From Paludibacter sp. (GTDB lineage Bacteria; Bacteroidota; Bacteroidia; Bacteroidales; Paludibacteraceae): DNA of 37,193 nucleotides. Shown piece after piece: positions 17,066-25,825 of this stretch (position 1 is its first letter; every line of letters starts with the position of its first letter). The position numbers and the translations under genes are program-made. Below the pieces are notes generated by a model that was not told where the DNA came from, ran no database searches, and worked only from the letters and a program-made list of their open reading frames with translations. Location: the NCBI GenBank assembly GCA_027450045.1, contig DAIDKM010000026.1:1-37193 (forward strand). Direction: 5' to 3'.

Positions 17066-17689
17066 ATGAACAAAACGGATCCGATCACAACACTCTTTTT
17101 AGATATTGGTGGCGTAATGCTATCCAATGGCTGGGGACACGAGTCACGAAAATTAGCTGCTGATGTTTTCAATCTGAATTTTAGCGATATGGATGATCGG
17201 CATCATCTCACGATGGTAACCCTTGAAGAGGGAAAGCTTACCCTGAATGAATACCTTAAAAGGGTGGTATTTTACCAGAAACGTTCTTTCACTCCTGTTC
17301 AATTTAGGGATTTTATGTTCACTCAATCCACTCCAAACATAGAGATGATAGAATTAGTACGGCAGTTGAAAGAAAAGTATCAGCTCAAAATAGCCGTAGT
17401 CAATAATGAAGGGAGGGAGTTGAATGAATATCGAATCAGGAAATTTCAGTTGAATCAGTTCGTGGACTTCTTCATATCCTCCTGCTTCGTGCATTTCAGA
17501 AAACCCGATGAAGATATTTTTCGGGTAGCGTTGGATATTGCACAGGTGCCGGCCGAACAAGTAGTCTATATAGAAGATATGCAAATGTTTGTGGATGTAG
17601 CCAGTGATTTGGGAATTCGAAGTATCCAGCATAAGAGTTATTTATCAACATCCGAAGCATTAGCAGATATGGGGCTGAAAATTGGATAA
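17066..17689 (+). CDS. HAD-superfamily phosphatase, YihX-like
   Basis: HAD superfamily (subfamily IA) hydrolase of 207 residues. The nucleophile is Asp13 in FLDIGGVML. The second motif-I position is Gly rather than Asp, as in E. coli YihX and its relatives, whose motif is DLGNV. Motif II is VVNNEGRE (115-122), motif III Lys is in HFRKPDEDIF, and motif IV is YIEDMQMF with the acidic pair. YihX (HAD4) is an alpha-glucose-1-phosphatase, and this gene is 9 bp downstream of glycogen phosphorylase. The suggested role is therefore to turn glucose-1-phosphate into free glucose, but that is inference from motif and context. It could have another sugar-phosphate substrate. Confidence 0.82.
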   Translation: MNKTDPITTLFLDIGGVMLSNGWGHESRKLAADVFNLNFSDMDDRHHLTMVTLEEGKLTLNEYLKRVVFYQKRSFTPVQFRDFMFTQSTPNIEMIELVRQLKEKYQLKIAVVNNEGRELNEYRIRKFQLNQFVDFFISSCFVHFRKPDEDIFRVALDIAQVPAEQVVYIEDMQMFVDVASDLGIRSIQHKSYLSTSEALADMGLKIG

Positions 17690-17707
17690 AAACAAGAAAG
17701 ACCATTC

Positions 17708-18940
17708 ATGAATAAAGACCAGACTTATATCTTAACCATCAATGGTGGCTCGTCCACTATCAAGTTCGCGCTGTATCAGATTGACGATTCGTTGTCGTGT
17801 TTACTTCATGGAAATATTGATCGAATCGGCATGAAAGATTCAGTACTTACTTTTACTGATGAGAAAGATCATCAGAAGAATACCCTTGCGGTTGAATCTT
17901 CTGATTATCCGTCAGCGTCTAATTTTCTGATTGATTGGCTTGAAAAGAAGGATGAATTTTCTTCTGTCAAAGCAATAGGACACCGCGTGGTTCATGGCAT
18001 GAAGCATACTGAACCCGAACTTGTCACTCTTACCTTGTTGGATGAACTGCATCGCATCATTCCTTACGATCCCGATCATCTGCCTGCTGAGATTGCTTTG
18101 ATTGAATTTTTCCGTCAACGTCATCCAAAACTTCCCCAAGTGGCTTGTTTCGACACGGCGTTTCATACATCCATGCCCCGTGTGGCTAAGTTACTTCCTA
18201 TTCCCCGTCGCTTTGATGAAAAAGGAATACAACGTTATGGGTTTCACGGCCTTTCTTATTCTTATTTGATGGAAGAACTAACACGAATTGCGGGACAAAA
18301 AGTAGCCAAAGGCCGGATTATATTGGCTCATTTGGGCAATGGCGCAAGTATGGCTGCTGTCAGCAATGGGAAAAGTATGGATACCAGCATGGGATTCACG
18401 CCTGCTGCCGGATTGCCGATGGGTTCACGACCCGGAGATTTGGATCCGGGCGTTGCTTGGTATATGATGCAGTCAGAACATTTAACCCCGGAGAAATTTA
18501 ATAGCTTAATCAATCATGAATCCGGTCTTCTCGGCATTTCCGAAACAAGCTCCGACATGCAGGATTTACTCGCGCACGAAGCCGATGACGTTCGGGCGGA
18601 AGAAGCTGTATCGTTATTTTGCTATCAGGCAAAGAAATGGATTGGAGCTTTCACGGCAGTTCTTGGTGGATTAGACACTTTGGTTTTTACCGGTGGCATT
18701 GGTGAAAACAGTCCGGTCATTCGCTCTCGCATTTGTGAAGGATTGGAATTTCTTGGAATCGGGATCGATGAAAAACAAAACAGATCAAACGCTGAGGTTA
18801 TTTCACTCAACAAAGGAAAAACCACTGTTCGCGTTATTCATACGGACGAGGAACAGATGATCGCACGTTTGGCGTGCCGAACACTCGGACTTGGCAAGGC
18901 CAATCAAACAAAAAACGAAAACACACTGTCAGCCAAATGA
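17708..18940 (+). CDS. ackA: acetate kinase
   Basis: Acetate kinase of 410 residues, catalysing acetyl-phosphate + ADP to acetate + ATP. The N-terminal phosphate-binding block INGGSSTIKFALY (11-23), GHRVVHG, FDTAFH, and the glycine-rich AHLGNGASMAAV and FTGGIGENSP motifs are intact. It is cytoplasmic. The gene sits in the same run as phosphoketolase, with a PRC-barrel gene between, which is the classical pairing for making ATP from phosphoketolase-derived acetyl-phosphate. I see no phosphotransacetylase in the window, which supports acetyl-phosphate coming from Xfp here rather than from acetyl-CoA. Confidence 0.95.
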   Translation: MNKDQTYILTINGGSSTIKFALYQIDDSLSCLLHGNIDRIGMKDSVLTFTDEKDHQKNTLAVESSDYPSASNFLIDWLEKKDEFSSVKAIGHRVVHGMKHTEPELVTLTLLDELHRIIPYDPDHLPAEIALIEFFRQRHPKLPQVACFDTAFHTSMPRVAKLLPIPRRFDEKGIQRYGFHGLSYSYLMEELTRIAGQKVAKGRIILAHLGNGASMAAVSNGKSMDTSMGFTPAAGLPMGSRPGDLDPGVAWYMMQSEHLTPEKFNSLINHESGLLGISETSSDMQDLLAHEADDVRAEEAVSLFCYQAKKWIGAFTAVLGGLDTLVFTGGIGENSPVIRSRICEGLEFLGIGIDEKQNRSNAEVISLNKGKTTVRVIHTDEEQMIARLACRTLGLGKANQTKNENTLSAK

Positions 18941-18982
18941 TAGTGAACAACAACAAAACTAAAACACGAAAGGATTACGATT

Positions 18983-19753
18983 ATGCTAAACAAAGTCAAA
19001 ACATTACAGGGTTACACATTAAGCGGACTCGATGGAGAAATAGGAAAAGTCAAGGAATTCTACTTTGATGATCAGCATTGGACAATTCGTTATCTGGTAG
19101 CCGACACGGGAAACTGGCTTACCGGCAGACAGGTATTAATTTCTCCTTATGCCTTGGTCGCTGCAACAAAAGAAGAGCAACACATCATCATCAATTTGAC
19201 AAAAAAACAGATTGAGGAAAGTCCATCTTTGGACAGTGACAAACCCGTTTCACGGCAGTTCGAAGAGGCTTATTATGTATATTATGGATGGCCAATGTAT
19301 TGGGGAGGCCCATACATGTGGGGCACTTATCCTTACATTATGCGTGATCGTGATAAATGGATTAAAACCAACCAACCCGAAAAAGGATGGGATCCGCATT
19401 TACGCAGCACACACGACGTGAATGGTCACGACATCCAAGCCACAGACGACGAAATAGGCCATGTTGAAGATTTTATCATTGATAACGAGACGTGGGCAAT
19501 TCGTTATTTAATCATTGATACACAAAACTGGTGGCCGGGTAAAAAAGTCCTTGTTTCACCACGGTGGATTGAACGCATTAGTTGGAGTGAGTCGAAAGTC
19601 TTTATCAATCTTTCCCGCGAGGCCATCAAGCAGTCACCGGAATATTCAGAAGAGTCTTTACTTACCCGGGATTATGAGAATAAACTGCATCAACATTATA
19701 ATAAACCAGGATACTGGGTTGATGATTTAGCGGATAAAGTGCTTCCCAGTTGA
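18983..19753 (+). CDS. double PRC-barrel domain protein
   Basis: Soluble protein of 256 residues with two PRC-barrel domains: residues ~3-75 ([32 protein letters not shown] region) and ~140-215 ([32 protein letters not shown] region). The two halves share the repeated pattern GEIG/DEIG, then W.IRYL, then NW..G..VL(V/I)SP, so they arose by duplication. A Tyr/Trp/Gly-rich linker (about 90-118) separates them. PRC-barrel proteins of this kind are common in bacterial stress loci but their molecular role is unknown. It lies between ackA and xfp (42 bp after ackA), so it is transcribed with central-carbon genes. Confidence 0.88.
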   Translation: MLNKVKTLQGYTLSGLDGEIGKVKEFYFDDQHWTIRYLVADTGNWLTGRQVLISPYALVAATKEEQHIIINLTKKQIEESPSLDSDKPVSRQFEEAYYVYYGWPMYWGGPYMWGTYPYIMRDRDKWIKTNQPEKGWDPHLRSTHDVNGHDIQATDDEIGHVEDFIIDNETWAIRYLIIDTQNWWPGKKVLVSPRWIERISWSESKVFINLSREAIKQSPEYSEESLLTRDYENKLHQHYNKPGYWVDDLADKVLPS

Positions 19754-19815
19754 TAAAAAGGAAGAATGACACCTGTTTTATTTTGAGTAACAAAATTGAC
19801 ATAAAACAAATTAAT

Positions 19816-22269
19816 ATGAACACGAAAAAGGCGTCAGAAAAAGGGAAAGACGTTAGAAGTGGATACGAAAGTGACATTCTTGCCAAAACAAAAATGATGG
19901 ATAAAAAAGATGAACCCTTATCACACGAACTTCTACGAAAAATGAATGCTTATTGGCGCGCTGCCAATTATTTGTCGGTCGGACAGCTCTATCTCTATGC
20001 TAATCCGTTACTGAAAGAGCCGTTGAAACTATCGCACATAAAGCCAATGTTGCTTGGGCATTGGGGTACTACACCGGGACAAAACTTTATCTATGTGCAC
20101 TTGAACAGGATTATCAAGAAATATGATTTGGACATGTTCTATATTGCCGGGCCTGGTCATGGTGGTCCTGCTTTGGTAGGAAATACCTATTTAGAGGGCA
20201 CTTATAGCGAGATTTATCCAAACATCAGCCAAGACGAAGCCGGACTGAAAAAACTGTTCAATCAATTCTCGTTTCCGGGAGGAATTTCCAGTCACGTTGC
20301 GCCAACCACGCCTGGATCAATTCACGAAGGTGGAGAGTTGGGTTATTCACTTAGTCATGCTTTTGGAGCTGCATTCGACAATCCCGAATTGATCGTGGCC
20401 TGTGTTATTGGCGACGGTGAAGCGGAGACCGGTCCATTGGCGACCTCATGGCATTCCAATAAATTTCTGAATCCGATGACCGACGGAGCCGTGCTACCGA
20501 TCCTGCATCTTAATGGTTACAAAATTGCAAATCCTACTGTACTGGCACGCATCTCGCATGAAGAACTGGATCAGTTACTTCGTGGTTATGGCTGGACTCC
20601 TTATTTCGTGGAAGGCGATGAACCTGAAAAGATGCATCAACTCATGGCCGCTGCTTTAGAAAGGGCCATTGAAGAAATCAAGCAAATACAAAGCAATGCG
20701 CGGGAAAATAACATTGCTACCCGGCCACTCTGGCCAATGATTGTCTTTAATTCACCCAAAGGCTGGACAGGGCCAAAAGAAGTCGATGGACTCCAAATTG
20801 AAGGAACATTTCGTGCTCACCAGATTCCTCTTTTAGTGGATTCTGAGCATCCTGATCATCTAAAACTCCTTGAAATCTGGATGAAAAGTTATAAGCCTGA
20901 AGAACTCTTCGACGAGAAGGGTTGTCTTTTGCCTGAATTAGCTGAACTGGCTCCAAAAGGTGATCGAAGAATGGGTGCTAACCCACATGCTAACGGTGGA
21001 TTGTTGCTGCATGACTTGCTTATGCCTGACTTTAGAAATTACGAGGTGGATGTGCCGTCGCCGGGAGCCGTTCAGGCCGCCGACACACACGAGCTTGGTG
21101 TATTTTTGCGCGATGTGATCAAGCTCAATCAGGAGCAACGCAATTTTCGGATTTTCGGCCCTGATGAAACACTTTCCAATCGGTTAAACGCTGTTTTTGA
21201 AGTAACCGGTCGACAGTGGGATACCAGAACACAAGATAATGATGAGTTTCTTGCACCTGATGGCCGCGTAATGGAGATGTTAAGTGAACATCAAAGTGAA
21301 GGTTGGCTCGAGGGATACCTACTCACAGGAAGGCATGGATTATTTAACTGTTATGAGGCGTTTATCCATATCGTCGATTCTATGTTTAATCAACATGCCA
21401 AGTGGCTGAAAGTTAGTGCAGAGTTGCCATGGCGAAAGAAAATTGCATCACTCAATTACTTGCTGGCTTCGCATGTCTGGCAGCAAGCGCATAATGGCTT
21501 CACGCATCAAGATCCAGGCTTCATCGATCATGTGGTAAACAAAAAAGCCTCTATTGTTCGTGTGTATCTCCCGCCTGATGCCAATTGTCTGCTATCAGTC
21601 TGGGATCATTGTTTGAGAAGCCGACATTATGTTAACGTCGTGATCGCGGGTAAATACCAAGCGCCTCAATGGTTGTCTATGGATGCTGCAATTGAACATT
21701 GCACCAAAGGAATTGGCGTTTGGCAGTGGGCCAGCACCGACCGGGGCTCAGAACCGGACGTGGTAATGGCTTGTTGTGGCGACGTTCCAACGTTGGAAAC
21801 TCTTGCCGCTGTTTCTATCCTGCGCAAACATCTGCCTGAACTGAAAATTCGTGTGATCAATGTGGTAGATCTGATGAAATTGCAACCGAATACGGAACAC
21901 CCACACGGACTTAGCGATCAGGATTTCGATGCTTTATTCACGAAAGACAAACCAATCGTCTTTGCATTTCATGGTTATCCATGGTTGGTACACCGTTTAA
22001 CTTATCGCCGTACTAACCACGAAAATATGCATGTACGGGGCTATAAGGAAGAGGGCACTATCACAACCTACTTCGACATGACGGTCTTAAACGATCTTGA
22101 CAGGTTTCACCTGGTGCAAGATGTGATAAACAGGTTGCCTCAGTTGGGTGATAGTGGTGCCACCCTGAAGAGGTTGGTACAGGATAAACTCATCGAACAT
22201 AAACAATACATCGATAAACACGGACAAGATATGCCTGAAATTCTTAACTGGAAATGGAATCAAGATTGA
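19816..22269 (+). CDS. xfp: xylulose-5-phosphate/fructose-6-phosphate phosphoketolase
   Basis: Thiamine-diphosphate phosphoketolase of 817 residues from the ATG at 19816, which is preceded by an A/T-rich leader. A TTG at 19750 would add 22 unlikely residues overlapping the previous gene. It splits xylulose-5-P or fructose-6-P with phosphate into acetyl-phosphate and glyceraldehyde-3-P or erythrose-4-P. Motifs: [18 protein letters not shown] (81-98), AGPGHGGP (111-118) and the ThDP/Mg-binding GDGEAETGP (199-207). The N-terminal [27 protein letters not shown] region is diagnostic. Acetate kinase upstream turns the acetyl-phosphate into ATP. The rpiB gene starts 2 bp downstream, and it interconverts pentose phosphates feeding this enzyme. 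Confidence 0.95.
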   Translation: MNTKKASEKGKDVRSGYESDILAKTKMMDKKDEPLSHELLRKMNAYWRAANYLSVGQLYLYANPLLKEPLKLSHIKPMLLGHWGTTPGQNFIYVHLNRIIKKYDLDMFYIAGPGHGGPALVGNTYLEGTYSEIYPNISQDEAGLKKLFNQFSFPGGISSHVAPTTPGSIHEGGELGYSLSHAFGAAFDNPELIVACVIGDGEAETGPLATSWHSNKFLNPMTDGAVLPILHLNGYKIANPTVLARISHEELDQLLRGYGWTPYFVEGDEPEKMHQLMAAALERAIEEIKQIQSNARENNIATRPLWPMIVFNSPKGWTGPKEVDGLQIEGTFRAHQIPLLVDSEHPDHLKLLEIWMKSYKPEELFDEKGCLLPELAELAPKGDRRMGANPHANGGLLLHDLLMPDFRNYEVDVPSPGAVQAADTHELGVFLRDVIKLNQEQRNFRIFGPDETLSNRLNAVFEVTGRQWDTRTQDNDEFLAPDGRVMEMLSEHQSEGWLEGYLLTGRHGLFNCYEAFIHIVDSMFNQHAKWLKVSAELPWRKKIASLNYLLASHVWQQAHNGFTHQDPGFIDHVVNKKASIVRVYLPPDANCLLSVWDHCLRSRHYVNVVIAGKYQAPQWLSMDAAIEHCTKGIGVWQWASTDRGSEPDVVMACCGDVPTLETLAAVSILRKHLPELKIRVINVVDLMKLQPNTEHPHGLSDQDFDALFTKDKPIVFAFHGYPWLVHRLTYRRTNHENMHVRGYKEEGTITTYFDMTVLNDLDRFHLVQDVINRLPQLGDSGATLKRLVQDKLIEHKQYIDKHGQDMPEILNWKWNQD

Positions 22270-22271
22270 AC

Positions 22272-22784
22272 ATGGAAAATAAAAACGTTGAACATAAAGG
22301 GAAAATGATGCGCATAGGCATAGCTGCGGATCATGGTGGGTTTGAGTTGAAAGTACAACTGACGGCGGCGCTCAAAGCCATTGGGTATGAAGTGACAGAC
22401 TTTGGCGCTTATCAGTTGGTGGTAGGTGATGATTACCCTGATTTTGTGGTGCCTATGTCCCGTGCGGTGGCAAGTGGTGAAGTTACTCGTGGTTTGGCCA
22501 TTTGCGGCAGTGGGGTTGGCGCTTGCATTGCTGCCAATAAAATACACGGAGTTCGGGCAGCATTGATCATGGATACCTTTTCTGCTCATCAGGGAGTGGA
22601 GGATGACGACATGAACGTGATGTGTATGGGTGGACAAGTTACCGGATATGCACTTTCATGGGATTTGGTACAGACATTCCTGAATGCAAATTTCAAAGCG
22701 GACGAACGGTTTATACGACGTCTTGCAAAAGTAGCGGCTTTAGAAAATACAAATGAATTAATAACGAATAGAACCAATGAGTAA
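22272..22784 (+). CDS. rpiB: ribose-5-phosphate isomerase B
   Basis: RpiB/LacAB-family sugar-phosphate isomerase of 170 residues, interconverting ribose-5-P and ribulose-5-P. AADHGGFELK (18-27) and CGSGVGACIAANK (78-90) are the family motifs, with Cys78 the catalytic base, and GVRAA (93-97) follows. I use the ATG at 22272, 2 bp after the xfp stop. An in-frame ATG at 22254 inside xfp would add six residues, and 22308 is also possible. The last 8 bp overlap the next small gene. It connects ribose-5-P to the pentose pool that feeds phosphoketolase. Confidence 0.9.
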   Translation: MENKNVEHKGKMMRIGIAADHGGFELKVQLTAALKAIGYEVTDFGAYQLVVGDDYPDFVVPMSRAVASGEVTRGLAICGSGVGACIAANKIHGVRAALIMDTFSAHQGVEDDDMNVMCMGGQVTGYALSWDLVQTFLNANFKADERFIRRLAKVAALENTNELITNRTNE

Positions 22785-22959
22785 AAATGAATTTAATACC
22801 CATAGACCATACTGGAAACGGATACATCATACCTGGAGTTTTTGGATCTTTTTGCTTTTGATGTTAGTGGGTATCCTATATTACATAATAAGTGTTGACT
22901 TTGCATTTGCACCTCACGGACAAATGATGCAATCATCGCACAATAGCAGGACGCGGTAG
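22777..22959 (+). CDS. small single-pass membrane protein
   Basis: A 60-residue protein of unknown function. It begins overlapping the rpiB stop by 8 bp, and its stop is 14 bp before the aldolase start, so it is a true operon member by position. Residues ~20-41 (SFWIFLLLMLVGILYYIISVD region) form one membrane helix. The N-terminal part is basic and His/Trp-containing (HRPYWKRIHHTW), and the short C-terminal tail carries Met, His and Ser. The rare property is its place among purely cytosolic sugar-phosphate enzymes. I know no family for it. Confidence 0.7.
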   Translation: MSKNEFNTHRPYWKRIHHTWSFWIFLLLMLVGILYYIISVDFAFAPHGQMMQSSHNSRTR

Positions 22960-22973
22960 ATATTCACAATTAA

Positions 22974-24026
22974 ATGATTAGTAAAATGAGTTCACTAGAG
23001 ATGATAAACACCGCGAAAGCGATGGTAGCTAACGACAAAGGGTTGTTGGCCATGGACGAAAGTAATCCGACCTGCAACAAACGGTTTGCCGCATTGGAAA
23101 TTCCTCAAACGGAAGAGTTAAGATGTGCCTATCGCGAAATGATAGTCACTACAACCGGTTTGAATGAGAGCATTAGCGGAGCCATTCTTTATGATGAAAC
23201 CGTCCGTCAGCATTTGAAAAACGGCACATCATTTGTGAAAGTTCTTACAGATGCAGGAATTATTCCCGGGATTAAAGTAGATGCCGGAGCAAAAGACATG
23301 GCAGGTCATGCCGGAGAAAAAATCACCGAAGGGCTTGACGGTTTGCGCGACCGACTTAAAGAATATGCTCAAATGGGATTGCGTTTTGCTAAATGGCGTG
23401 CTGTGATTGCCGTAGGTAACGGTATTCCGACACGGGCATGTGTCGAAGCGAATGCACAGGCTTTAGCACGTTATGCTGCCTTGTGTCAGGAAGCCGGATT
23501 GGTTCCCATTGTCGAGCCGGAGATGCTTATGAATGGTGACCACACCATAGAACGTTGTTTTGAAGTTACCGAAGAGGTACTCCACGTTGTTTTCGAGCAA
23601 CTTTACGCGCAAGGGGTAATGTTCGAAGGCATGATTCTAAAACCCAATATGGTAGTACCCGGACTGGCATGTCCAATACAAGTATCGGTTGATGAGGTGG
23701 CGGATGCTACTGTTAAATGTTTGTTACGTGTTGTTCCGGCAGCCGTTCCGGGAATTGCTTTTTTGTCGGGTGGTCAATCCGCAGAATTAGCTTCCGCCCG
23801 TTTGAATGCTATGAATATCCGTTTCAAATCGCAACTTCCCTGGGCATTGGCGTTTTCATTTGCACGTGCAATTCAACAGCCGGCATTAGAAATATGGCAT
23901 GGAAAAGAAGCGAATGTGTCGGAAGCTCAACAAGCGTTATATCATCGGGCTAAATGCAATCAGGCTGCCCGCCGTGGTGAATACATCGCCGCTACTATGG
24001 ATAAGCCACAAGAAAATATTCTATGA
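22974..24026 (+). CDS. class I fructose-bisphosphate aldolase
   Basis: Schiff-base (class I) fructose-1,6-bisphosphate aldolase of 350 residues, of the animal/plant-like type rather than the bacterial FbaB/DhnA type. The Schiff-base Lys is Lys223 in MILKPNMV. Other conserved blocks are LLAMDES (24-30), FAKWRAV (138-144, Lys140), and VEPE (180-183). FLSGGQS near 260 is the phosphate-binding loop. The start is ATG at 22974, with an alternative at 22986. It overlaps manA by 4 bp (ATGA). It joins triose phosphates with hexose phosphates, and in this operon could work in the gluconeogenic or the glycolytic direction. Confidence 0.93.
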   Translation: MISKMSSLEMINTAKAMVANDKGLLAMDESNPTCNKRFAALEIPQTEELRCAYREMIVTTTGLNESISGAILYDETVRQHLKNGTSFVKVLTDAGIIPGIKVDAGAKDMAGHAGEKITEGLDGLRDRLKEYAQMGLRFAKWRAVIAVGNGIPTRACVEANAQALARYAALCQEAGLVPIVEPEMLMNGDHTIERCFEVTEEVLHVVFEQLYAQGVMFEGMILKPNMVVPGLACPIQVSVDEVADATVKCLLRVVPAAVPGIAFLSGGQSAELASARLNAMNIRFKSQLPWALAFSFARAIQQPALEIWHGKEANVSEAQQALYHRAKCNQAARRGEYIAATMDKPQENIL

Positions 24027-25021
24027 GTAAAATAAATTTATATCCTTTACGATTCGAACCTATCTACCAGTATCGGATTTGGGGTGGTCGCCATTTGGCC
24101 GACCTGCTTTCCACTCCATTGCCGGACGATGGCCCCATAGGTGAGGCATGGATGCTTAGCGATCGCGATGATCATACAAGCCTTGTTGCTAATGGTTCGC
24201 TAAAAGGGCAAACAATCGCGCAATTGATGGAGCAATATCCGGAGCAATTGATGGGAAAATTAGCCGGACACTTCAATCGGTTTCCGCTGTTGTTGAAATT
24301 TCTCGACGCCAGTGAATTGCTTTCGGTTCAGGTACATCCGTCTGACGAACAAAAGAATTATATACCTGCCGGTGAGCATGGAAAAACAGAAGCATGGGTA
24401 GTACTGAAAGCGGGGAAAAAAAGCCGGATTTATGCGGGTTTAAAATCCAAAACCACGATTCAAAACCTGAGAAATGCGATTATGAGTGGGACGATTGCAG
24501 ACCATCTGTCATTTTTCACGCCAAAGATCGGTGACGTCGTGTTCCTGCCTGCCGGAACAGTTCACGCTCTTGGTGGCGATGTGGTGGTATTTGAGGTTCA
24601 GCAAAATAGTGACGTAACTTTCCGGCTTTACGACTGGAATCATGTTGATGCTAAGACTGGCCATCCACGTGCCCTTCAGGTCGATAAAGCGTTTGCCTGC
24701 ATTAATTTTTTGCAGGGAGTAATAGAACCTGCAGTACCTGTGGTAGAAATGATAGGCTCTGTGAAACGGGAGCATCTCTTTCATTGCGATCATTTCTGTT
24801 TATCACGAATTTCCGGAGAATCGCAGTTTGTAGTTGGCGCTGTTGATGCACCACATATGCTGGTGTGTATCGCCGGCGATGGACAGTTGGAATATGATGA
24901 TGCCTATTATACAATCGGGAAAGGCGATGTATTTCTCTTACCGGCTGTGATTGGAGTATGTGTGTTTTGGCCGAAAGGCAAAGTGAGTTTGTTGGAAATT
25001 TCGATACTGGAAAACAACTGA
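24023..25021 (+). CDS. manA: mannose-6-phosphate isomerase, class I
   Basis: Zinc-dependent type I mannose-6-phosphate isomerase of 332 residues, interconverting fructose-6-P and mannose-6-P. The zinc ligands are visible: Gln103 and His105 in SVQVHPSD, Glu123 in GKTEAW and His181 in AGTVHALGG. A C-terminal cupin-like half follows, with Cys/Phe-rich strands. It overlaps the aldolase by 4 bp and is 31 bp before the PMM-like gene, so mannose-6-P made here is likely meant for that enzyme. Confidence 0.93.
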   Translation: MSKINLYPLRFEPIYQYRIWGGRHLADLLSTPLPDDGPIGEAWMLSDRDDHTSLVANGSLKGQTIAQLMEQYPEQLMGKLAGHFNRFPLLLKFLDASELLSVQVHPSDEQKNYIPAGEHGKTEAWVVLKAGKKSRIYAGLKSKTTIQNLRNAIMSGTIADHLSFFTPKIGDVVFLPAGTVHALGGDVVVFEVQQNSDVTFRLYDWNHVDAKTGHPRALQVDKAFACINFLQGVIEPAVPVVEMIGSVKREHLFHCDHFCLSRISGESQFVVGAVDAPHMLVCIAGDGQLEYDDAYYTIGKGDVFLLPAVIGVCVFWPKGKVSLLEISILENN

Positions 25022-25052
25022 TAATACAAAAAAATACACTCCTCATAACTCA

Positions 25053-25802
25053 ATGAAAAAACTAATAGTTTTTGATCTGGACGGTACACTTGCTGAAAGT
25101 AAATCGTCTATTGATAGTGAAATGTCAACATTGTTGCATAGCCTTCTCGCAATTGTCAAAGTCGCCATAATTTCCGGCGGCGGTTGGCCACAGTTTGAAA
25201 AACAAGTTCTTGCTAATCTTTCACAAGACGAAAGTTTAAATCAATTGTCATTACTTCCGACTTGCGGTACTCAATTTTACCAATACAGCGGGGAGTGGGC
25301 AAAACTTTATTCCGAAGATTTCACCAACGATGAAAAGGAGAAAATCATCAGTTCACTAAAAGACGCCATGAAAGAAGCGGGCTTCAAAGCGGAGAAGGTT
25401 TGGGGAGAAGTTATTGAAGATAGAGGAAGTCAGATCACATTTTCTGCATTAGGCCAACAGGCTCCGCTTACTGAAAAAGAAAAATGGGACTCTGATTTCT
25501 CGAAGCGGAAAAAGATTAAAGCAATTCTTGATAAGCTGATACCGGGTTTCTCAGTACGATTGGGTGGAACAACGTCGATTGATATCACTAAACAGGGTAT
25601 CGACAAAGCCTATGGGATTGGAAAACTTAGAGACACTCTTGACGTTGCAATTCACGAGATGATCTTTATCGGGGATGCCATATTCCCCGGAGGAAACGAC
25701 TATCCGGCCAAAGAAGCAGGAGTTGTCTCTATCCGGATCAAAGATACTGAAGAGTCGAAACGGGTGATTGAAACCATTATTGCTTGCTTGGATGGTATTT
25801 AA
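25053..25802 (+). CDS. eukaryotic-type phosphomannomutase-like HAD protein
   Basis: HAD-IIB protein of 249 residues resembling eukaryotic phosphomannomutase (PMM1/PMM2) rather than bacterial ManB/AlgC-type mutases. Motif I is FDLDGTL with Asp8 and Asp10. GEVIEDRGSQITFSALGQ (118-135) aligns with the PMM sugar-binding region. GGTTSIDITKQGIDK (171-185) and GDAIFPGGNDYP (207-218) match the PMM motifs GGxxSxDxxxxGxDK and GDxxxPGGND. It would convert mannose-6-P and mannose-1-P. Other HAD-IIB phosphatases share parts of these motifs, so a phosphatase is the alternative. The next genes are manA upstream and GH130 downstream. Confidence 0.85.
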   Translation: MKKLIVFDLDGTLAESKSSIDSEMSTLLHSLLAIVKVAIISGGGWPQFEKQVLANLSQDESLNQLSLLPTCGTQFYQYSGEWAKLYSEDFTNDEKEKIISSLKDAMKEAGFKAEKVWGEVIEDRGSQITFSALGQQAPLTEKEKWDSDFSKRKKIKAILDKLIPGFSVRLGGTTSIDITKQGIDKAYGIGKLRDTLDVAIHEMIFIGDAIFPGGNDYPAKEAGVVSIRIKDTEESKRVIETIIACLDGI

Positions 25803-25825
25803 CAAACAAAATTGACTAAGAAAAA

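Noticed and set aside
19750-19815. TTG start extending phosphoketolase by 22 residues
   Set aside because: It overlaps the PRC-barrel stop and the residues are unlike the family's N terminus; the ATG at 19816 fits better.
14510-25021. Complete bifid shunt or non-oxidative glycolysis
   Set aside because: Transketolase and transaldolase are not in the window, so only the phosphoketolase-acetate kinase part is supported.
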